Shown one piece after another: positions 27,229 to 35,902 of a stretch of DNA of 64,000 nt; the stretch's first letter is position 1, and the number at the start of each line of letters is the position of its first letter. Both the position numbers and the translations under genes were made by a program. This stretch comes from Pantoea sp. Mb-10 (lineage in GTDB: Bacteria > Pseudomonadota > Gammaproteobacteria > Enterobacterales > Enterobacteriaceae), in NCBI RefSeq assembly GCF_021272205.1, contig NZ_JAJSDX010000005.1, forward strand, positions 186,001 through 250,000. The letters run 5' to 3'. The notes below the pieces were generated by a model, which was not told the origin of the DNA, did no database searches, and saw only the letters and a program-made list of their open reading frames with translations.

Positions 27229-27994
27229 CATCAGCGACACGTCGCTCTTACTCTCTTTGTCGCTGGTGGTTATCGCGCTGCTGATCAGCCAGAAAGAGCA
27301 ATTGGGCATGGGCAAAGACATCATCTGGAGCGTGTGTCGTGCGGTTGTGCAATTGGTGCTGGTAGGCTATGTACTCAAGGCGGTGTTCAATGTGAATGAC
27401 CGCTGGCTCACGCTGCTGATGGTGCTGTTTATCTGTTTTAACGCCGCATTGAACGCGCGTAAGCGCGCTCGCCATGGGAAACAGGCCTTTACGATCGCCT
27501 TTATCGCTATCGTGAGCGGCACCGCCGTGACGCTCACGATCCTGGTATTGAGTGGCGCCATCGCGTTTGTGCCGATGCAGGTCATTCCGCTCACGGGCAT
27601 GATCGCCGGCAATGCCATGGTGGCGGTGGGATTGTGCTACCGCAACCTGGCGCAGCGCTTCACCGATCATCGTCAGAAAATCATGGAGATGCTGAGCTTG
27701 GGCGCGACGGTGAAAGTGGCGTCGCGCCGTATCATCGCCGAGACAATTCGTACCGCCATGATCCCCACCGTGGATGCTGCCAAAACCGTCGGCTTGGTCA
27801 GCTTGCCGGGCATGATGTCCGGGCTGATCTTTGCGGGTGTTGATCCACTCAAGGCGATTACGTATCAGATTATGGTCACGTTTATGCTGATCGGCACCGC
27901 CAGTCTCTCGACCATTATCGCGGTTTACTTATCTTACCGACAGTTCTACAACGCGAGGTCGCAGCTAAATATGCCGGATACGCCGATGGAGTAG
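27215..27994 (+). CDS. fetB: FetB, membrane subunit of the FetAB metal exporter
   Basis: A 259-residue inner-membrane protein with about seven hydrophobic segments. The FetB (YbbM) signatures MIAGNAMVAVGLCYRNL, EMLSLGATVKVASRRIIAE and VSLPGMMSGLIFAGVDPLKA are clear. It overlaps fetA by 14 bases and forms the transport path of the exporter. Its position after an OhrR-like gene fits a link between iron, peroxide stress and export, but the regulator assignment is my inference. Confidence 0.92.
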   Translation: MNQHDISDTSLLLSLSLVVIALLISQKEQLGMGKDIIWSVCRAVVQLVLVGYVLKAVFNVNDRWLTLLMVLFICFNAALNARKRARHGKQAFTIAFIAIVSGTAVTLTILVLSGAIAFVPMQVIPLTGMIAGNAMVAVGLCYRNLAQRFTDHRQKIMEMLSLGATVKVASRRIIAETIRTAMIPTVDAAKTVGLVSLPGMMSGLIFAGVDPLKAITYQIMVTFMLIGTASLSTIIAVYLSYRQFYNARSQLNMPDTPME

Positions 27995-28166
27995 CCGGAC
28001 TCCCTGGCCGCAACATCATGCGCGGCACCCCGCACCGTTATCAGCGGTGAGGCCCGTTCGTCGCCACCCGCAATGCGGACGGGCTTGTCGTCCATGCTAG
28101 CAGCGTCACACGCTATCCCGATTGAGGTCGGGAGTATTTATTGCTGATTTCTACCTGCCAGGCCAG

Positions 28167-29108
28167 CTACTCTGTCATCTTCGGGTGCTGGCGTGGCTTA
28201 CTGTCACCCCCATCATTGATATAAGCCTGTAAGCCGGTTGCAAGCATATCGAATACCGTTTTATACGCTTTGCTATGGCGCAAGTCCTCGTGCATAACCA
28301 GCCAGGTATCGAGATGAAAGGCAAAAAAATCCGGCATCACTCGCTCTAACGGAACAGGGAAAGCGGCCAGTTGAACCTGACACATCCCAATGCCGGCACC
28401 TGCGCGGATAAGGTTCAATTGCGCCACATCACTGTCAGTTCGCACGGTAAAGCGTTCACGACTTAGCTGTGGGAAGTGTTTCAGGGCCTCAAGAATAAAG
28501 GGTGTGGTGTCATCAAAGCCCACCAGGGTATGGGTGAATAACGCATCAATAGTGTCTGGTGCGGCATGGCGTGCCAGATAGGACGATGCGGCATGCAGAC
28601 CAATTTCAATACTCCCTAACCGCCGCGCAATCAGTTGTTCCTGCGCAGGCGTGGCCATGCGTATCGCAATATCCACCTCCCGGTTCAATAAATCCTGCAT
28701 TCGGTTAGACAGCACCAGTTCAATGGTCAGTCGCGGATACGCTTTTTTGATGCCTGCAATCAGCGGAGGCAGCACTTCTGTGCCGATGATTTCACTCGCA
28801 GAAACGCGAACCACGCCGTGTAAACCCGCTGTGGGAGCACTAAAACCGGCGGCAGAGCGCGCTATCATTTTGGCCGTATTTTCCATCGCTTGCGCATGGC
28901 CCTGAATCGCGACGGCCGCATCCGTAGCCTGCAGGCCAGTTTGAGACCGCGTAAATAAAACCACACCCAGGGCGGATTCGAGTGCAGCCACATGGCGTCC
29001 CGCTGTAGGCTGGGTAATCGCCAGCACACGGGCTGCCCCCGACAGAGAGCCTTCTTTCATCACCGCGAGGAAGGTGCGATACCACTCCCATGGAATCGTT
29101 TGTGCCAT
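28167..29108 (-). CDS. LysR-family transcriptional regulator
   Basis: A LysR protein of 313 residues if ATG 29108 (MAQTIPWEWYRTFLAVMKEG) is used; ATG 29120 is also possible and neither has a strong ribosome site. The helix-turn-helix contains GSLSGAARVLAITQPTAGRH, and the effector domain starts at LHGVVRVSASEIIGTEVLPP. It is divergent from the SDR gene at 29203, its likely target. An alternative frame reading inward is a shadow. Confidence 0.87.
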   Translation of the reverse strand: MAQTIPWEWYRTFLAVMKEGSLSGAARVLAITQPTAGRHVAALESALGVVLFTRSQTGLQATDAAVAIQGHAQAMENTAKMIARSAAGFSAPTAGLHGVVRVSASEIIGTEVLPPLIAGIKKAYPRLTIELVLSNRMQDLLNREVDIAIRMATPAQEQLIARRLGSIEIGLHAASSYLARHAAPDTIDALFTHTLVGFDDTTPFILEALKHFPQLSRERFTVRTDSDVAQLNLIRAGAGIGMCQVQLAAFPVPLERVMPDFFAFHLDTWLVMHEDLRHSKAYKTVFDMLATGLQAYINDGGDSKPRQHPKMTE

Positions 29109-29202
29109 ACAAAAATGCATACCTGTTGTCTGATGTCATGCAATTACATTTAGTCCGCCCTGGCCTTACGATGTCAAGCAGACATCTAACCAAGGCAACA
29201 AA

Positions 29203-30165
29203 ATGAAAAGTAAAAACAAGGTGCTCATTCTGGGCGCAACAGGGGGAATCGGCGGTGAAATCGCCCGAAAACTTATCCGAGAAAAATGGGACGTTTGTGC
29301 GCTGCGCCGCAACGCACCGCAGAACGAAGAGGAGGGGGATATCACGTGGATGCAAGGCGATGCGCTGAAGGGTGAGCAGGTCATGGCCGCCGCGTCAGGG
29401 TGTAGTGTAATTGTGCATGCCGTTAATCCACCGGGGTATAGAAACTGGGAACACTGGGTGCTGCCAATGCTACAGAACACTATCGATGCCGCCGAGCGGA
29501 ATGGCGCGCTGATCGTCCTACCGGGCACGGTTTACAACTATGGGCCGGATGCCTTTCCACTCTTGCGGGAACAATCCCCTCAACATCCTGTTACCCGAAA
29601 AGGGGCAATACGGGTGGAAATGGAGAGGGCGCTGTTCGCCTGGACGCAGCGTGGCGGTAGCGTGCTGATTCTGCGGGCCGGTGACTTCTTTGGCCCTCAG
29701 GCTGGCAATAACTGGTTTTCGCAGGGGCTGATCAAACCGGGGCTGCCACCCCGGATAATCAGAAACCCGGGCAAGGCAGGAACAGGCCACCAGTGGGCCT
29801 ATCTGCCGGATGTCGCTGAAACGCTGGTTGCGCTTTTGGCGCGTCGGGAGCAACTTGACCCTTTTGCCTGTTTTCAGATGCGTGGACACTGGGATGCCGA
29901 TGGGTCGATGATGGCAGGAGCCATAAAGCGTGTCGCCCAACGGGCGGGCATTAACGCCAGGGTCACATCCTTCCCCTGGTGGCTCATCACGGCGATGGCG
30001 CCTTTTAACGCCACGCTGTATGAAATGCTGGAAATGCGCTATTTATGGCAACAGGCAATACAGATGGACAATGCCAAGCTGATCGATTTTTTAGGCCATG
30101 AGCCTCACACCCCGCTCATTGAGGCCGTGCGTACCACGCTCATTGGACAAGGCTGCATTCATTAG
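29203..30165 (+). CDS. NAD(P)-dependent epimerase/dehydratase-like SDR
   Basis: A 320-residue atypical or extended SDR protein. The Rossmann motif VLILGATGGIGGEIARKL is at the N-terminus, with IVHAVNPPGYRNWEHW and LPGTVYNYGPDAFPLL following. The tyrosine of VYNYGP sits about where the catalytic tyrosine would, but no lysine lies four residues later, so catalysis is uncertain. The C-terminal part has RAGDFFGPQAGNNWFSQGL and a substrate region. Probably LysR-regulated (divergent gene at 28167). Substrate unknown. Confidence 0.8.
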   Translation: MKSKNKVLILGATGGIGGEIARKLIREKWDVCALRRNAPQNEEEGDITWMQGDALKGEQVMAAASGCSVIVHAVNPPGYRNWEHWVLPMLQNTIDAAERNGALIVLPGTVYNYGPDAFPLLREQSPQHPVTRKGAIRVEMERALFAWTQRGGSVLILRAGDFFGPQAGNNWFSQGLIKPGLPPRIIRNPGKAGTGHQWAYLPDVAETLVALLARREQLDPFACFQMRGHWDADGSMMAGAIKRVAQRAGINARVTSFPWWLITAMAPFNATLYEMLEMRYLWQQAIQMDNAKLIDFLGHEPHTPLIEAVRTTLIGQGCIH

Positions 30166-30202
30166 GCGATATTCCTGCAGTCATGCGCGGTTCAGCGGGC
30201 GA

Positions 30203-30314
30203 CATTGCATATCCCTTGGCACAAAACAGACATACGGCAGGATAGTGTCTGACAAATTTTATCTGTGGAAATGGCTAACACGCATTACTTAAAAACGGAG
30301 GGGCTGAGTTAACC
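30203..30314. repeat. Type-B intergenic repeat, pair of 42749-42858
   Basis: TTGGCACAAAACAGACATAC, then AATTTTATCTG, GAAATGGC and CGGAGGGG in this order match the segment at 42749-42858 closely over about 100 bp in the same orientation. The left edge carries the GGCAC-AAA core of the dispersed repeat family. The 30166-30485 gap holds this repeat and otherwise shows no gene. Confidence 0.7.
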
Positions 30315-30485
30315 AGCCAGTGTTGTTGGCGCGAAGGGGGAAAACAGCGCAAGTAAACCGACACGTTTTAGTGCTCTCATTGCACGATCCGTGAATAAAC
30401 ATAACCGATTGAGGAAAGCATAACGATGCCAGCCGGATGAAAGGATCATCCGGCGGTGAGTGATGTCGCAAATAAAAAGTGAAGA

Positions 30486-31874
30486 TCAGTTAACGCCGGG
30501 TATATGCACTGCCGGCAAGGTTTCACGTACTTCCCAGCCACGTAGCTTGCCGGGGTTGAGTAAGTTGTAAGGATCGCAGGCGCATTTTAGGGCAACCACA
30601 TCTGGCCGCACCTTACCTTGTTTACCATCCTCAATATGAATGACATGGGGATTATTTATTTTCACGTTATGGCTACGATAAATATCCATAATGGCATTGA
30701 GCCGTTCCGGGCTGCTGTAACGGATTAATGGCAGGCCGCTACAGGTGAGCGCGCCGTTAATGTCGCGCAGAAATTCAATATGCGACATCACCTCATCCGA
30801 TAATTCAGCCTCCATTGCCAGCACCTGTTGATGGTAATCATCCACAGCATAAGCGGTTTGCAGGTAAGTCAGGGTTTTATCAACCTTCAATGCCTGCAGG
30901 GTGGTGTGGTTCCAGCAATATTCAATCAGGGAATGGCCGCTATTTTCACCCTCGGCAAAGCGCAAGGCATTATGGCCGTTGTGCTGTGCGAGGATGGAAG
31001 GGAGCAGGCCATCACTCTCGCGTCCAGTCACCGAAATGACACCGTGTTGAGCACGAATCTGCGCATCCGCTAAATCGCTGAAATACTCCAGCACCGGTGC
31101 GGCAAATACCGCGATTTGGCGTTTAACAATTCCAGGCGATCGCGCCAGCGCATCGGCATACGCCATCGCGGAGGGAAAATCGGCGAAGGTATCCAGGCGC
31201 TCGATCCAGTCGTGGCACGGTGACAATGCCAACTCGATCTCCAGCACGATGCCATTGCTGCCGTAAGCATGATGCAAAAGCAGGGCGTCCGGTGCCTGCA
31301 ACGTAATGATGCGCGGTGACTCTTCCATCGTCATCATACGAATTGACAGCACGTTGCCTGGCGCGGCCAGCGGACCGTAGTTAATCGATCCTACTCCGCC
31401 AAAACCGCCGCCAAATAAGCCACCAAGCGTGGCAAGTTTCCAGGTTGAGGGCATGCAACGCAGCTCCCAGCCATGCGGGCGGGTATGTGCTTCGAGATCG
31501 CCCAGACGAATGCCAGCCTGCGCGCGCACCGTACCGGTCCCCATGGCGGTGACGCTGTTCAGGCGTGTCATGTCGACCATCACGCCGCCCTCCAGCGGAA
31601 TCAGTTGGCCGTAGTTGCCGGTGCCGCCACCCCGAAGATTCAGTGGGATACGGGCTTTTGCACAGGCTGCCACAACGGCGAGCAGTTCGTTCTCATCGCG
31701 TGGACGAACGGCCAGCTCGGCGAACTTATCTTCCAGCTGGTGTTTAAGCACCGGGCTAAACCAGTGAAAGTCACGTGACAGACGTTTTACTTTCGGCGCT
31801 TCTTGAATCCAGTCACATTCCGGCAACGCCGCGACCAGTGCCGCCAGTGCAGACTGGCGATCGGGTTCAGACAT
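30486..31874 (-). CDS. FAD-linked oxidase (PCMH-type FAD-binding domain)
   Basis: A 462-residue flavoprotein. The FAD-binding PCMH-type domain spans roughly residues 50-230, with LNLRGGGTGNYGQLIPLEGG and TLGGLFGGGFGGVGSINYG. The C-terminus ends with CDPYNLLNPGKLRGW, the D-x-x-x-L-L-N-P-G-K signature of the GlcD/berberine-bridge-like oxidase group. Such enzymes oxidise C-OH or C-N bonds of small substrates. It is the last gene of the minus-strand catabolic operon, 57 bases after the permease gene. No signal peptide. The substrate is unknown but is presumably what the importer brings in or a product of it. Confidence 0.87.
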   Translation of the reverse strand: MSEPDRQSALAALVAALPECDWIQEAPKVKRLSRDFHWFSPVLKHQLEDKFAELAVRPRDENELLAVVAACAKARIPLNLRGGGTGNYGQLIPLEGGVMVDMTRLNSVTAMGTGTVRAQAGIRLGDLEAHTRPHGWELRCMPSTWKLATLGGLFGGGFGGVGSINYGPLAAPGNVLSIRMMTMEESPRIITLQAPDALLLHHAYGSNGIVLEIELALSPCHDWIERLDTFADFPSAMAYADALARSPGIVKRQIAVFAAPVLEYFSDLADAQIRAQHGVISVTGRESDGLLPSILAQHNGHNALRFAEGENSGHSLIEYCWNHTTLQALKVDKTLTYLQTAYAVDDYHQQVLAMEAELSDEVMSHIEFLRDINGALTCSGLPLIRYSSPERLNAIMDIYRSHNVKINNPHVIHIEDGKQGKVRPDVVALKCACDPYNLLNPGKLRGWEVRETLPAVHIPGVN

Positions 31875-31931
31875 GTCTAGCTCCTGTCAGTAGATAAGGT
31901 GATGGGCGGTTGACGATCCGCCTGTGTTGCA

Positions 31932-32729
31932 TTAGCTCGGGCTTAACTCACTCTCATGCCATGCTGCCAGTACGCGGCGCGTAAGCCACGACATCAGCGC
32001 AAAGAGCAGAAAGCCGGCCAGGGATATCAGTAACAATGCGGCAAACATCAGCGGAATATTGAGTTGATAGCCAGCCTGTAAGATCTGATAGGCCAGCCCG
32101 GTATCCGTGCCGCCGGTGCCCGCAACAAACTCCGCGACCACCGCGCCAATAAGCGACAAGCCACTGGAGATGCGCAACGCACCAAAGAAGTAGGGCAACG
32201 CCGAGGGAATGCGCAGGCGTATTAAAATTTGCAGGCGCGATGCATGGTTTAGCCTGAAATAGCTCAATAGCCCCGGCGACACGCTACGTAAACCTTGTGT
32301 GGTGTTTGAAATGATCGGGAACACCGCCATCAGTGTGGCGCACACCACCAGGGACAACGTGGTGTCTTTTACCCAAATAATGATTAGCGGCGCAATGGCG
32401 ACAATCGGCGTGACCTGCAGAAAGACAATATAAGGAAATAACGCTGTCTCGATAAACCGATTTTGCACCAGTAAAAACGCAATGATGGAACCCATAACCG
32501 TCGCCAGCACAAACGAGATCACGGTGATTTTCAGCGTATAAAGTAAAGACATAAACAACGCCGGAAAGTTTTGCGCCAGGCTTTGCGCCACGACGAGCGG
32601 AGAAGGGACCAGAAAGACGGGCACCTTAAACGCGGTGACCAGAAACTGCCACAGTAACAGCATGGCAATGGCGACCACGGTCGGAAACAGCCATTGTTGA
32701 AATTTATGGTTTGCTGCAAGCGGTTTCAT
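31932..32729 (-). CDS. ABC importer permease (SsuC/TauC/ThiX family)
   Basis: A 265-residue membrane protein with about six helices. Its ATG at 32729 overlaps the TGA of the ATPase gene. The segment FRLNHASRLQILIRLRIPSA carries the EAA-type coupling loop, and VVAEFVAGTGGTDTGLAYQI is typical of SsuC, TauC and ThiX permeases. It would form a homodimer for the importer. Confidence 0.9.
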   Translation of the reverse strand: MKPLAANHKFQQWLFPTVVAIAMLLLWQFLVTAFKVPVFLVPSPLVVAQSLAQNFPALFMSLLYTLKITVISFVLATVMGSIIAFLLVQNRFIETALFPYIVFLQVTPIVAIAPLIIIWVKDTTLSLVVCATLMAVFPIISNTTQGLRSVSPGLLSYFRLNHASRLQILIRLRIPSALPYFFGALRISSGLSLIGAVVAEFVAGTGGTDTGLAYQILQAGYQLNIPLMFAALLLISLAGFLLFALMSWLTRRVLAAWHESELSPS

Positions 32730-33556
32730 GCTTTGCTCTCCTGACTGGCTGCGAGCAGGCCGCGCTGCAACAGCTGCGCATAATGGGTAAACGGCTGACT
32801 GACACGAAACGCATCATCACGCGGCAGGCGGGTTTCAATGCGAATATCATCAACAACGCGACCCGGTCGCGCGGCCATCATAATCACACGCTGCGACAGG
32901 AAGACGGCTTCCTGAATCGAGTGGGTCACAAAAACCACCGTAAGCTTTTGCTCTTGCCACAAATCGAGCAGATCGCTATCCAGTTTGTTGCGGGTGATTT
33001 CGTCCAGCGCGCCAAAGGGCTCATCCATTAGCAGCACCCGGGGACGCGTCACTAAACCACGGGCAATTGACACCCGCATCTGCATGCCACCGGAAAGCTC
33101 GCGTGGCAGTACATGACCAAACTGACCCAAGCCAACCAGTGCCAGAATCTCCTGCACCCGGGTGTTGGCTTCACCGCGTGGTACCCCCGCCAGATCCAAC
33201 GGCAGGCGAACATTCTTATGCACGGTGCTCCACGGCATCAGGGTGGCTTCCTGAAACACAAAGGAAAGCGGTAGATCGCGTTGATTCTCACGACGATCGC
33301 GACGAAATAGCATCAGTTTGCCATCACTGGGTTCGATTAAGCCGGCGATCATTTTCAGTAAGGTACTTTTGCCACAGCCGGAAGGGCCGAGCAGTGAAAC
33401 AAACTCGCCCGGACGCACCGTCAGGTCCACCGGCAGCAGGGCCCGCGTCCCGTTGGGATAGATTTTTTCCGCGGAGAGCACCTCAATTGCCGGCGGCGCG
33501 GCAGACCGTGGCTGACTATCCGGATTGATCGGCGTTATGTTGCTGGCGATGTTCAT
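32726..33556 (-). CDS. ABC importer ATPase (SsuB/TauB/ThiZ family)
   Basis: A 276-residue ATPase. Walker A GPSGCGKSTLLK, Q-loop VFQEATLMPWSTV, signature LSGGMQMRVSIARGL, Walker B VLLMDEPFGALDE, H-loop VFVTHSIQE. Its start overlaps the stop of the binding-protein gene. SsuB-type ATPases serve importers of aliphatic sulfonates, taurine, thiamine precursors and related small molecules. Confidence 0.92.
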   Translation of the reverse strand: MNIASNITPINPDSQPRSAAPPAIEVLSAEKIYPNGTRALLPVDLTVRPGEFVSLLGPSGCGKSTLLKMIAGLIEPSDGKLMLFRRDRRENQRDLPLSFVFQEATLMPWSTVHKNVRLPLDLAGVPRGEANTRVQEILALVGLGQFGHVLPRELSGGMQMRVSIARGLVTRPRVLLMDEPFGALDEITRNKLDSDLLDLWQEQKLTVVFVTHSIQEAVFLSQRVIMMAARPGRVVDDIRIETRLPRDDAFRVSQPFTHYAQLLQRGLLAASQESKA

Positions 33557-34524
33557 GGCATGACCTTAACGTCTTTGATGAATTGCAGCGTGTAGCTACC
33601 GGCAAACGGCACTTTGGCTGGATCGATGAGCTTGTTATCGACCAGCAGCTGCCATGTCTGTTTTAGCCGTGGCTCGGTCATAATACCGATACCCGCCTTT
33701 TGCGCGTCGCCGCCCGTCAGCATCTGGTATTTCTTCATCTGGGCGATACCGAAGGCGATCTGCTCCTCACTCATCTGGGGATTCTCTTTCCTGATGAGCA
33801 CGTTGCCAGCGCTCGGATCCTGCAGATAGTTTTTCCAGCCCTGCATTGAGGCTTTAACAAACGCGGCTACCGCTTGCGGACGTTTTTCAATGGTTGATTT
33901 CATGCACACAATACTGTTGCCGTAGGGCGGGTAACCCCATTCGCTGATTGGGTAGACATTGGCTTGCGCATGGGCTTTCTGCACAGCAAAAGGTTCGGAG
34001 GTGATATAACCCTGCTGCACCAGCGTTTTATCTGCGAGGAATGGCTGAATGCTGAACGTGTACGGGCGCACGCGCGCATGCTTCAGGCTGAGCGCACTCT
34101 GTGCCCACGGCCAGTAGGAGGTATAAGCTTCCGCCGCCAGCAGGAAGGTTTTACCCTGCAGATCCGCTTTATCTTTGACATCCGGATGGGTGAGAAAAGC
34201 AATTGCCGAGTGCTGGAACGTTGTGGCAACGGGCACGGCTTCAACACCTTGCTGCCAGGATTCAAGCGCCTGCATGTTATCGCTGATGATGCAGTCTGCC
34301 TGACCCGCCGCCATCAGCTGCATGGTGTGAACCTGGGGCCCCCCCATTTTAAGGGTGACGTCCAGCCCGGCATCTTTATACAGGTTCTGCGCCAGTGCCT
34401 GATAAAAACCGCCATGCTCTGCTTGCGCATACCAGTTTGTCATAAAGGTGAATTTCTCCGCCGCCATGCTCTGGGCCGACAGCGCCAGCGACAGTGCGGC
34501 AATCATGCTTAATTTTTTATTCAT
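33553..34524 (-). CDS. ABC importer binding protein (NMT1/THI5-like)
   Basis: A 323-residue periplasmic binding protein. ATG 34524 begins a signal peptide (KLSMIAALSLALSAQSMA); the frame opens at 34611 over the previous gene. NWYAQAEHGGFYQALAQNLY and later VHTMQLMAAGQADCIISDN match the NMT1/THI5-like fold that binds pyrimidines (ThiY), nitrate, sulfonates or aromatic acids. The ligand here is probably a nitrogen-ring compound given the enzymes around it. Coupled to the ATPase gene by ATGA. Confidence 0.88.
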   Translation of the reverse strand: MNKKLSMIAALSLALSAQSMAAEKFTFMTNWYAQAEHGGFYQALAQNLYKDAGLDVTLKMGGPQVHTMQLMAAGQADCIISDNMQALESWQQGVEAVPVATTFQHSAIAFLTHPDVKDKADLQGKTFLLAAEAYTSYWPWAQSALSLKHARVRPYTFSIQPFLADKTLVQQGYITSEPFAVQKAHAQANVYPISEWGYPPYGNSIVCMKSTIEKRPQAVAAFVKASMQGWKNYLQDPSAGNVLIRKENPQMSEEQIAFGIAQMKKYQMLTGGDAQKAGIGIMTEPRLKQTWQLLVDNKLIDPAKVPFAGSYTLQFIKDVKVMP

Positions 34525-34538
34525 CGTCGAGCCCCCGG

Positions 34539-35417
34539 CTAGCGCGGTGTTAAGAGTGATGCAGCGTCGTTGTGGTCTAATACTTTGCCCTGCCAGTGAC
34601 CTGTGCCCCATGCCGGTTCAGCGCGGGTCACCCAGCGCATTTGATGTATTTCGGTTATTACCTGTGCCCAACTTTCCGCCAGCGAATCCAGAATCGCCGC
34701 GCCTTGTTCGGGCGTGGAAGGCAGGGGATCGCCAATCACGCCGCTGGGGCCGAAATCATAAGAAGCCCATGCCGCCATGGGTTTACTGGTCGAGAGCGTC
34801 GGGCAGGGGAATGCAGGCGGATAATTCGCCACGGCTTTGCTCATCTGCACGGTGTCGGGGGCGAGTGCCAGCATCAGCGCGGTTTCCGCATGACCGGCAT
34901 GCATCGCCATTTGCCGCTCTTTGTCGTCCATAAAACTTTCGGCACAGTTAGGCACTTTGAAGGTGTCTTGCATGATGATGATCATGTCACCGTGTCGCAG
35001 ACGGAGTTCGCGTGCGGCCATCTGCAGCGGCTGTGGCTGCCCGCCATGGCCATTCACCATTAAAAACTTCCGGAAACCGGCGCGATAAAGGGATTCACCA
35101 ATCTGCAGAATGGTATGTAACAAGGTTTCCCCGGTCAGCGTCAGCGTGCCGGGAAAGTGCAGGTGCTCATCGGATTTGCCATAGGTGATCGGCGGAATGG
35201 CATAAGCCGGGATATCCGCGGGCAAAAGTGCCAGGGCATGCCCGACCACGCCCGATGAAATAACGCTGTCTACGGCACACGGCAGATGGGGACCGTGCTG
35301 TTCGATGGCGCCGGTCGGTAACACAATCACCGTGTTGGCTTTATTATCCAGTGTGGCGATGTCGGTCCAGCTCAGGTACGGCAAAAAGCGGTTTGCTGGG
35401 ATATAACCATGCAACAT
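34539..35417 (-). CDS. Creatininase-family amidohydrolase
   Basis: A 292-residue protein. ATG 35417 has AGGAA eight bases upstream. Family metal and active-site motifs are LPTGAIEQHGPHLPCAVDS and MVNGHGGQPQPL (N-G-H-G-G), with DEHLHFPGTLTL between. Creatininase-family members hydrolyse cyclic amides and related C-N bonds (creatinine to creatine, formamide steps of flavin and F420 synthesis). Here it would open a lactam or ureide ring. It lies 14 bases after the Rid gene and 14 before the binding-protein gene. Confidence 0.9.
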   Translation of the reverse strand: MLHGYIPANRFLPYLSWTDIATLDNKANTVIVLPTGAIEQHGPHLPCAVDSVISSGVVGHALALLPADIPAYAIPPITYGKSDEHLHFPGTLTLTGETLLHTILQIGESLYRAGFRKFLMVNGHGGQPQPLQMAARELRLRHGDMIIIMQDTFKVPNCAESFMDDKERQMAMHAGHAETALMLALAPDTVQMSKAVANYPPAFPCPTLSTSKPMAAWASYDFGPSGVIGDPLPSTPEQGAAILDSLAESWAQVITEIHQMRWVTRAEPAWGTGHWQGKVLDHNDAASLLTPR

Positions 35418-35431
35418 ACTGTTTCCTCGCG

Positions 35432-35902
35432 TTATTGTGGCAACCACGCCGTGGCTTCAACTTCAATGAGTACGTCCGGGCTGGGCAGCATTTCACTGAC
35501 TTGCACCACCGTTGAAACCGGCGGTTCGTCCGGGAAGAACTGCTTGCGCACCCGGCTGTAGTGCGGGAAATGGTCCAGATTGCGAAAGTACTGCACCAGT
35601 TTGAACACATCACTCATCTGCCCACCGGCGCTTTCAAGGGTGGTGCGGATGCTCTCCAGCACATACCAGCTTTGTGCCAGGATCGGACCTTCTTTGAAAT
35701 CGGTAGAAAATTCACCACTGCGTCCCAGCAGCCGTTGCGCTGCTTCGGGAACATCGCTGTAACCGCGCACGATCGTCGCGGTTTGCGGATTCACCGGAAT
35801 AATGCCGGAGAGAAAAATAAAGTCGCCAACGCGGCGCCACGCCGCATATTTCGCCAGCGGCTTACCCGCCCCTTGATCTAGCGTCATCCGTTTCTTCTCC
35901 AT
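35432..35902 (-). CDS. Rid-family (YjgF/UK114) protein lacking the usual catalytic arginine
   Basis: About 156 residues from ATG 35902 (MEKKRMTLDQG), preceded by AAGG; ATG 35887 with GGAG upstream is an alternative. The frame overlaps the deaminase gene by 41 bases. FIFLSGIIPVNPQT and VLIEVEATAWLPQ are typical Rid strands. Where RidA has P-A-R-S/T with the substrate-binding arginine, this protein has EPPVSTVVQVSEML. RidA deaminates reactive enamines and imines; without the arginine this member likely does another reaction, as proposed for other Rid subgroups found in catabolic operons. Confidence 0.85.
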   Translation of the reverse strand: MEKKRMTLDQGAGKPLAKYAAWRRVGDFIFLSGIIPVNPQTATIVRGYSDVPEAAQRLLGRSGEFSTDFKEGPILAQSWYVLESIRTTLESAGGQMSDVFKLVQYFRNLDHFPHYSRVRKQFFPDEPPVSTVVQVSEMLPSPDVLIEVEATAWLPQ

